The notes beneath the pieces are model-generated. The model did not search any database. It was given only the letters and a program-made list of their open reading frames with translations, and had not been told where the DNA came from. Both the position numbers and the translations under genes were made by a program. Of a DNA stretch of 10,976 nt, positions 6,574 to 10,976 are shown piece after piece (the first letter of the stretch is position 1; each line of letters begins with the position of its first letter). This stretch comes from a bacterium (GTDB taxonomy: Bacteria > Patescibacteriota > Minisyncoccia > Minisyncoccales > PEYH01): the NCBI GenBank assembly GCA_021161645.1, contig JAGHAC010000040.1, forward strand, positions 1-10,976. The letters are read 5' to 3'.

Positions 6574-7929
6574 TAGCGTTCTCATAGCCTTTACCGCACG
6601 CAATGGATCTAGGTAATTTGGAATTTTGTTCTTCTCAAGCAGTTTTATTGCTTTTTTAACATTTTTTCCTCCCATAAAAACAGCAATTATTGGTTTATTT
6701 TTCCATTTTCTTTGAGTCTCTATTATGATTTTAGCATTTTCCAACGGTTGGGTCATTATCTGTAGAGTTTGAATAACAATTAACCCATAGATATCTTTTT
6801 GAGAAATCAAAGCCTCAATTGCTATTTTGTATCTATCAGACAAAGCGTCGCCGATAATATCTACTGGATTGTTTTTTGACCAGTGGGAAGGGATTACCGA
6901 AGACGAGTTTATTTTACGAATAGTTTCTTGCTTAAGTTTTGTAAGTTTTATTCCAAGATCTTGACAATAGTCGGTTGTTAGAATTCCTGCTCCTCCGCCA
7001 TTTGTAACAATTCCAATTCCATTTTTGCATTTGGGGAGCCAGGCTAAAGCTTTGGCAATATCCAACATTTCTTCTATTGATTCTGCCTCAATTGCTCCCG
7101 CCTGTTTAAAAACCGCAGAATATATTTCTCTTTCTCCTGCTAAGCTTCCTGTATGAGAAGAAACAGCCCTTTGAGATAATTTTGTTTTACCTCCCTTTAA
7201 AATTACAACCGGTTTTTTTTGGGTGATTTTTCTAAGCGTTCGATAGAACTTTTTTCCATCTTTTACACCTTCCAAGTATAGAGCAATTGTTTTGGTATTT
7301 TTGTCTTGGCAGACGAATTCTAAAAAATCGGTCAGGGTGATTCCTGCTTCGTTTCCATAAGAAATGATCCAAGAGAAACCGTAATTTTCATCAAGAGATT
7401 TGTCGATTACAGAATCAATCAATGCTCCTGATTGAGAGATGAATGCTATTTCTCCTTTTTGGGGAGTTTGCGGAGCAAAAGAAGCGTTGAGTTTTGTGTA
7501 AGGATTAATTACTCCAAGACAGTTAGGGCCAACAAGGAATATATCTTTTAGTGTTTTTTTAACTTTGTTTTGTAATTTTTTTCCTTGTTCTCCAGTCTCA
7601 GCAAAACCAGAGGAAATAATAATAACTCCCAGAACACCCTTTTTGGCACAATCTTCGGCTATTTTAGGAACAACTCTTGCAGGCACAGCAATGATTGCTA
7701 AATCAATCTTTTCTTTTATATCAGTAATCTTCCGATAAGTTTTAATGCCCAAAACCTTATTCTTAAAAGGATTTACAAAATAAATTTTTCTTTTGTTTCT
7801 CCCTTCAAATAAATTTTTGCAAAGTCCTCTTCCGACGGAGCCTGGTCTGTCTGTTGCCCCAATAATTGCTACTGTCTTTGGGTTAAAAAATTTTTGTAAT
7901 CTTATTCTTTTTGAGTTATTGTTTCGCAT
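6562..7929 (-). CDS. acdA: Acetate-CoA ligase (ADP-forming), alpha subunit
   Basis: This is the larger subunit of ADP-forming acetyl-CoA synthetase, which converts acetyl-CoA, ADP and phosphate to acetate, CoA and ATP. The 455 residues match the separate alpha subunit of archaeal enzymes. The CoA-binding Rossmann domain carries VAIIGATDRPGSVGRG (20-35). The ligase domain follows with VGPNCLGVINP (133-143) and ISQSGAL (164-170). The active-site histidine that is phosphorylated is His259 in SSHTGSLAG. The C-terminal ligase domain includes IVTNGGGAGILTTDYC. It overlaps the end of the beta gene by 14 nt, supporting co-expression as one complex. There is no Shine-Dalgarno sequence, only an A-rich heptamer tract. 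Another acyl-CoA (for example propionyl- or branched-chain) could also be the substrate. Confidence 0.93.
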   Translation of the reverse strand: MRNNNSKRIRLQKFFNPKTVAIIGATDRPGSVGRGLCKNLFEGRNKRKIYFVNPFKNKVLGIKTYRKITDIKEKIDLAIIAVPARVVPKIAEDCAKKGVLGVIIISSGFAETGEQGKKLQNKVKKTLKDIFLVGPNCLGVINPYTKLNASFAPQTPQKGEIAFISQSGALIDSVIDKSLDENYGFSWIISYGNEAGITLTDFLEFVCQDKNTKTIALYLEGVKDGKKFYRTLRKITQKKPVVILKGGKTKLSQRAVSSHTGSLAGEREIYSAVFKQAGAIEAESIEEMLDIAKALAWLPKCKNGIGIVTNGGGAGILTTDYCQDLGIKLTKLKQETIRKINSSSVIPSHWSKNNPVDIIGDALSDRYKIAIEALISQKDIYGLIVIQTLQIMTQPLENAKIIIETQRKWKNKPIIAVFMGGKNVKKAIKLLEKNKIPNYLDPLRAVKAMRTLVSE

Positions 7930-7949
7930 TTTGTTTTTTGAATTTTGAA
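7915..7949 (-). repeat. Heptamer repeat tract D, across the acdB stop and acdA start
   Basis: On the coding strand five consecutive 7-mers read TTCAAAA, TTCAAAA, AACAAAA, TGCGAAA, CAATAAC. The first three share the core NNCAAAA; the last two are degenerate. The tract encodes the beta-subunit tail KFKKQNAKQ, supplies its TAA (7916-7918) and also carries the alpha-subunit ATG (7927-7929). It could be simple A-rich sequence, but the exact 7-bp spacing matches tracts A-C. Confidence 0.6.
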
Positions 7950-8575
7950 TTTATTATAATTTTCGCATCCACTACCAAAACTTTTTTTTCGTTCACGATT
8001 AAAGGATTAAGATCAATTTCTTGGATATTTTTTTCTTTCGCAATCATCTTTGAGAGATTGACTAAAATTTTTGATAGATTATTAATATCTACAGGCTTTT
8101 GACTTCTATAACCTTTAAGAATCTTGTATCCCCTTATTTCTTTTATCATTTTTCTTGCTTCAGTTTTTGTTATTGGAGCTAACCTAAAAGAGACATCTTT
8201 CAAAATTTCAACAAAAATTCCTCCTAATCCAAACATAACTAAAGGTCCAAAAACAGGATCTTTTTTCGCTCCCATAATTATGTAAATTCCGGGAATTTGC
8301 TTTTGAATTAAAATCTCTGCTTTATATTTTTTGGCAATTTTTGAAATTTTAACCAATCCTGATTTTAGCTCTTCTTTATTTTTAATATCCAAAATCACTC
8401 CTCCAATATCTGTTTTGTGAAGAATGTAGGGACTGTCAAGTTTTAGAACCAAAGGAAATCCTAATTTTTTGGAAAATTCTATTGTCTCTTTCTCATTGGA
8501 GACCATTCCTGTGGTAATTACAGGTATTTTATATTTTTTGAGTATTTTTTCAGCTTCATTAAATGTTAAAAGCAT
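7916..8575 (-). CDS. acdB: Acetate-CoA ligase (ADP-forming), beta subunit
   Basis: This ATP-grasp subunit partners the alpha subunit and moves phosphate between the alpha-subunit histidine and ADP. The 219-residue protein begins with the ATP-grasp N-terminal part (NEAEKILKKYKIPV). It carries LHKTDIGGV (52-60), where His53 corresponds to the second phosphorylated histidine of archaeal enzymes. KKDPVFGPLVMFGLGGIFVEILKD (104-127) and EIDLNPLIV (186-194) follow. Length is close to the archaeal beta subunit. In the stretch PGIYIIMG (95-102), Tyr98 stands where homologs I recall have Glu (as in REVIIG), which deserves comparison. The start lies a few bases after a TATAAT box, without a Shine-Dalgarno sequence. 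The charged tail from about residue 210 comes from heptamer tract D and is unlikely to be catalytic. Confidence 0.92.
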   Translation of the reverse strand: MLLTFNEAEKILKKYKIPVITTGMVSNEKETIEFSKKLGFPLVLKLDSPYILHKTDIGGVILDIKNKEELKSGLVKISKIAKKYKAEILIQKQIPGIYIIMGAKKDPVFGPLVMFGLGGIFVEILKDVSFRLAPITKTEARKMIKEIRGYKILKGYRSQKPVDINNLSKILVNLSKMIAKEKNIQEIDLNPLIVNEKKVLVVDAKIIINSKFKKQNAKQ

Positions 8576-8583
8576 ATTTTTTT

Positions 8584-8612
8584 ATTATATCTTAAATTCA
8601 GAAATAGTTAAA
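8584..8612 (-). promoter_or_regulatory. Promoter for the acd-pps-pfkB-fba gene group, probably giving a leaderless mRNA
   Basis: On the minus strand a perfect TATAAT (8584-8589) lies 8 nt before the acdB ATG. With normal spacing, transcription would begin at about 8576-8578, leaving 0-3 nt of leader. The -35 region is weak: TTTAAC (8607-8612) at 17-nt spacing matches three of six bases. It sits directly downstream of the GAPDH terminator, as expected for the start of a new transcript. Confidence 0.6.
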
Positions 8613-8637
8613 TAAAAAACCCGGATTTGCCCCGGGT
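8612..8637 (-). terminator. Intrinsic terminator after GAPDH
   Basis: On the minus strand ACCCGG (8632-8637) and CCGGGT (8619-8624) form a 6-bp GC-rich stem with a 7-nt loop. It is followed at once by TTTTTTATTT. It lies about 25 nt after the GAPDH stop codon and separates that transcript from the acdB promoter. Confidence 0.88.
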
Positions 8638-8662
8638 CTTCAAGAGATAGTTTTATTTTATA

Positions 8663-9688
8663 TTATTTTTTTATTTTCTTTCCTATATATTCTGTAAACT
8701 CGGCTAAGCGGCAAGCATAACCCCATTCATTATCATACCAAGCACAGATTTTAGCCAGATTATTAATTGTTCTAGTGGAGGCAGCGTCAACAACCGCAGA
8801 ATATGTAATTCCTTTATAGTCAGAGGAAACCAACAAAGCATCTTCTATTCCCAAAATTCCTTTCAGTTCTTTTCTTTGAGACGCTTTTTTAAAATGATAA
8901 TTTAGTTCTTCTGCTTCTACGTTTTTTTTGAGTTCTGCGACAAAATCTATAAAAGAAACGGTGGCGGTAGGCACTCTGATTGCCATTCCGTCTAGTTTAT
9001 TTTTAACCTCTGGGATTACTTTTCCTATTGCTTTTGTGGCTCCAGTAGTTGTGGGAACAATATTAATAGCTGCCGCTCTAGCCCTTCGAACATCCTTATG
9101 AGCAACATCTAGAAGGCGCTGGTTATTAGTATAACTGTGAATAGTGGTCATAAAACCTTTTACGATTCCAAAATCCTCGTTTAATACTTTAACTATAGGT
9201 GCTAAGCAATTAGTTGTGCATGATCCCATATCTACTATTTTGTGTTTTTTGGGGTTAAACTTATCTTGGTTGACTCCTAACACAAACGAGGGAACTTCTT
9301 CGCTTTTTGAAGGTGCAGAAATTATTACTTGTTTTGCTCCTGCTTTAAGGTGCTTTTCTGCGCCTTCAAAATCAGTAAATCTACCCGTGCATTCTAAAAC
9401 TATATCTATTTTAAGTTTCTTCCAAGGAAGTTTTGCCGGATCGGGCTCGGCAAATACTTTTATTTTTCTTCCTTTAGAGGATCCGTCTATAAACAAGAAA
9501 CCATTTTTTGCTTTAACTGACTTTTGATAGATTCCGTAGTTAGAGTCGTATTTTAGGAGATGCGCCAAAATCTCGGGTTCAGTTAGATCGTTGATAACCA
9601 CAATATTTACTTTGGGATGATTTTTAAGAAGATGTCTCAAAGTGAGACGGCCAATTCTTCCAAAACCATTTATGGCTACGCGAATCAT
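8663..9688 (-). CDS. gap: Glyceraldehyde-3-phosphate dehydrogenase, type I
   Basis: It oxidises glyceraldehyde 3-phosphate to 1,3-bisphosphoglycerate with NAD(P) and phosphate, the redox step of glycolysis. The 341-residue protein has the N-terminal Rossmann motif INGFGRIGR (6-14) and VINDLTEPEILAHLLKYDS (31-49), with Asp34 suggesting a preference for NAD. It has the catalytic Cys157 in GSCTTNCLAP, His184 in TTIHSYTNNQ, and the C-terminal WYDNEWGYACRLAEF (317-331). It is full length. The usual SCTTNC is preceded by MG rather than the more common A or S residues, a minor variation. It begins 17 nt after the glutaredoxin stop without a Shine-Dalgarno sequence and ends at a strong terminator, so it closes the redox-gene transcript. 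Confidence 0.96.
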   Translation of the reverse strand: MIRVAINGFGRIGRLTLRHLLKNHPKVNIVVINDLTEPEILAHLLKYDSNYGIYQKSVKAKNGFLFIDGSSKGRKIKVFAEPDPAKLPWKKLKIDIVLECTGRFTDFEGAEKHLKAGAKQVIISAPSKSEEVPSFVLGVNQDKFNPKKHKIVDMGSCTTNCLAPIVKVLNEDFGIVKGFMTTIHSYTNNQRLLDVAHKDVRRARAAAINIVPTTTGATKAIGKVIPEVKNKLDGMAIRVPTATVSFIDFVAELKKNVEAEELNYHFKKASQRKELKGILGIEDALLVSSDYKGITYSAVVDAASTRTINNLAKICAWYDNEWGYACRLAEFTEYIGKKIKK

Positions 9689-9705
9689 ATTGTGAAAAAA
9701 TTAAA

Positions 9706-9969
9706 TTAATCTTTTATATTTAAAATTTGATCGATTTTGGGTTTATCAAAACCAATGATAATCTCTCCATCTATATCTACTACCGGTACAGCTAGAGCGC
9801 CGGTTTTTTCCTGTAGTTCTTGAAGAGCTGCCTGATCTTTTGATACATCAACATCTTCAAAGTCTATATTATGTTCCTTGAGATATTCTTTGAGTAACTG
9901 ACAATAAGGACAGGTTGGAGTTGAATATACTTTGATTTTTGGCATAGTTTTTTGATTAATTTTATCCAC
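9706..9969 (-). CDS. Glutaredoxin-like CPYC thiol-disulfide protein
   Basis: This small cytoplasmic thioredoxin-fold protein would reduce disulfides or deliver electrons to a reductase. It has the dithiol site CPYC in VYSTPTCPYCQLLKEYL (residues 14-30 counting from the GTG) and the cis-proline region ALAVPVVDIDG. It ends with GFDKPKIDQIL, typical of glutaredoxin/NrdH-like proteins. Its 87 residues are normal. Two starts are possible. The GTG at 9967-9969 overlaps the end of the upstream gene and has GGAGGG 4 nt before it. The ATG at 9943-9945 begins MPKIKVYST, the usual family start, but has no ribosome-binding site. I list the GTG because of the Shine-Dalgarno sequence, with real doubt; the extra MDKINQKT has no known role. 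Its redox partner is not seen here. Confidence 0.88.
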   Translation of the reverse strand: MDKINQKTMPKIKVYSTPTCPYCQLLKEYLKEHNIDFEDVDVSKDQAALQELQEKTGALAVPVVDIDGEIIIGFDKPKIDQILNIKD

Positions 9970-10942
9970 AAGACCCTCCAGAACCTTTATCTTGAGAGTT
10001 TTCTACTGTTTGGTTACATTCAGAAGGAGGATTTTCAAAAGCTGAACAGATTGCTTTTTTAAAGTCTTCAGAACTTCTTGAACCATCATAAATAATACCA
10101 TTGATAACTAAAGTTGGTGAAGCAGAAACTGATTCTTTTTCTAGGCCATTATGTTTGGCTGGCTCCTGAACAACATATTGATTGCTGGAAAGTTCTAATT
10201 CATGCGATAAAAGATCCAAGGATTCATTGTTCATACAAGCTTTAATTTTTTCTACATCTATGCCTAAATTTTTAGCGATATTTTCCCATTTGCTATCTAC
10301 ATCCTTGGAAGTGGTTTTAGTATTAATTTCTTTCACAAAGTCCCACAATTTATCTTTTTGATATTTAGCCACGCATAACTCTCTTATGTCTTGATGCAAT
10401 TCTTGAATTCCATGCATTGAGCAGTATTTATTTTCTTTATCATAGCAGTAATCCGGATATCCAGAGGCATAATTACTATAAAAGATATAGTGAAGCTCAA
10501 AGTTTGCTTTATCTTTCAATAGATTGATTACTGGTATTAGCATTTCTTCCGCTTGGTTTCCAAAAGGACAAAAAGACATTACGAATAATTTAACATCTGG
10601 ATTGGCAGTTTTAGGAAATTCCTTTGGTTTAGGTGGATTTAAATTAATTCCTTCCGGGAAAAGAAGATTACCATCTTTTGTAGCATAAGAAGCATATTCC
10701 TTGCCGCCTATTTCTATAACCAAAGCATATACTCCTCCTTTTTCTTCTATTGAAACAAGATTTGCTTTTGTGTCACCTGTGAGGAATTTCTCGTTGATAT
10801 AGTTAACAACTTTCTGAGATACTTCATCGGGTGATAATCCTGTTTTTGGTTCTTTGGGGGAGTTCAAAAAGAAAACTAAAGCTCCTATAAGAGCCAAAAT
10901 AATAATTGTTTCAATAATAATAGTAATTTTTAATTTAGTCAT
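9962..10942 (-). CDS. Membrane-anchored thioredoxin-fold protein, GILT/DsbA-like
   Basis: This is a predicted exported thiol-redox protein. An N-terminal hydrophobic helix (about 6-26) after a short basic start acts as a membrane anchor or uncleaved signal. A domain of about 35-100 follows that I do not recognise. The thioredoxin-like part begins at LFVMSFCPFG (119-128), where Cys125 is the first active-site cysteine and the usual second one is Gly128. The segment Cys174-Cys190 reads C-x2-HG-x2-EL-x2-D-x4-C, close to the GILT signature CQHG-x2-EC-x2-N-x4-C. A cis-proline lies in SASPTLVING (Pro276). Other cysteines are 166, 236, 299, 309 and 325, the last in a glycine-rich tail GSGGSCG. It overlaps the glutaredoxin gene and probably heads the redox-GAPDH transcript. 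Reductase, isomerase or a binding role are all possible. Confidence 0.75.
   Translation of the reverse strand: MTKLKITIIIETIIILALIGALVFFLNSPKEPKTGLSPDEVSQKVVNYINEKFLTGDTKANLVSIEEKGGVYALVIEIGGKEYASYATKDGNLLFPEGINLNPPKPKEFPKTANPDVKLFVMSFCPFGNQAEEMLIPVINLLKDKANFELHYIFYSNYASGYPDYCYDKENKYCSMHGIQELHQDIRELCVAKYQKDKLWDFVKEINTKTTSKDVDSKWENIAKNLGIDVEKIKACMNNESLDLLSHELELSSNQYVVQEPAKHNGLEKESVSASPTLVINGIIYDGSRSSEDFKKAICSAFENPPSECNQTVENSQDKGSGGSCG
9974..9979 (-). promoter_or_regulatory. Shine-Dalgarno GGAGGG that decides the glutaredoxin start
   Basis: GGAGGG on the minus strand lies 4 nt before the GTG at 9967-9969 and within the last codons of the upstream thioredoxin-fold gene. It also encodes Gly-Gly in that protein's GSGGSCG tail, so the match may come from coding need alone. 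It is one of only two strong Shine-Dalgarno sequences in the window. Confidence 0.5.
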
Positions 10943-10976
10943 AAAAATAGATTAATTCTCGCAGATTCTTATATGA

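Noticed and set aside
1..10976. CRISPR arrays, tRNA or rRNA genes, insertion sequences, phage or defence genes
   Set aside because: None seen on either strand: no direct-repeat/spacer pattern, no tRNA cloverleaf in the gaps, and no transposase or integrase motifs.

Overview
The window looks like a chromosomal piece of a small-genome bacterium, most likely of the Candidate Phyla Radiation (Patescibacteria). The grounds are AT-rich genes (roughly 25-35% GC where I counted), compact gene packing, bacterial-type aminoacyl-tRNA synthetases and type I GAPDH, a short carbon-metabolism gene set built around acetate and PEP/pyruvate, and start codons that mostly lack a Shine-Dalgarno sequence. The assignment is an inference from gene content; no marker gene that would fix the phylum is present.

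Layout. The left edge holds the 3' end of valS on the + strand (1-498). It converges on a minus-strand gene for a small, unrecognised two-helix membrane protein (545-952), and a two-way terminator lies between them. All remaining genes are on the minus strand, so transcription reads right to left. A thiol-redox and glycolysis group comes first: a membrane-anchored GILT/DsbA-like thioredoxin-fold protein (9962-10942), a CPYC glutaredoxin (9706-9969) and GAPDH (8663-9688). It ends at a clear intrinsic terminator (8612-8637). A second tightly packed group then starts from a TATAAT box set almost on the start codon: the beta and alpha subunits of ADP-forming acetyl-CoA synthetase (overlapping genes), PEP synthase, a PfkB sugar kinase (ATGA overlap) and class II fructose-bisphosphate aldolase. 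trpS follows after a GC-rich, highly structured 146-bp element.

How the genes work together. Aldolase, the PfkB kinase, GAPDH and PEP synthase handle interconversion of hexose phosphates, triose phosphates and pyruvate. ADP-forming acetyl-CoA synthetase turns acetyl-CoA into acetate with ATP gain. PEP synthase together with the two-subunit ADP-forming enzyme recalls the energy scheme of Thermococcales archaea, here beside a bacterial GAPDH.

Most unusual features. (1) Four short tracts with exact 7-bp periodicity (units NNTAAAC, NNYAGTG and NNCAAAA on the coding strand) each contain the stop codon of a minus-strand gene. (2) The 146-bp GC-rich element before trpS has 18-bp perfect inverted arms and internal hairpins. 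(3) TrpRS carries a four-cysteine motif like that of the iron-sulfur TrpRS of Thermotoga. (4) The exported thioredoxin-fold protein carries a GILT-like signature but a CPFG active site.
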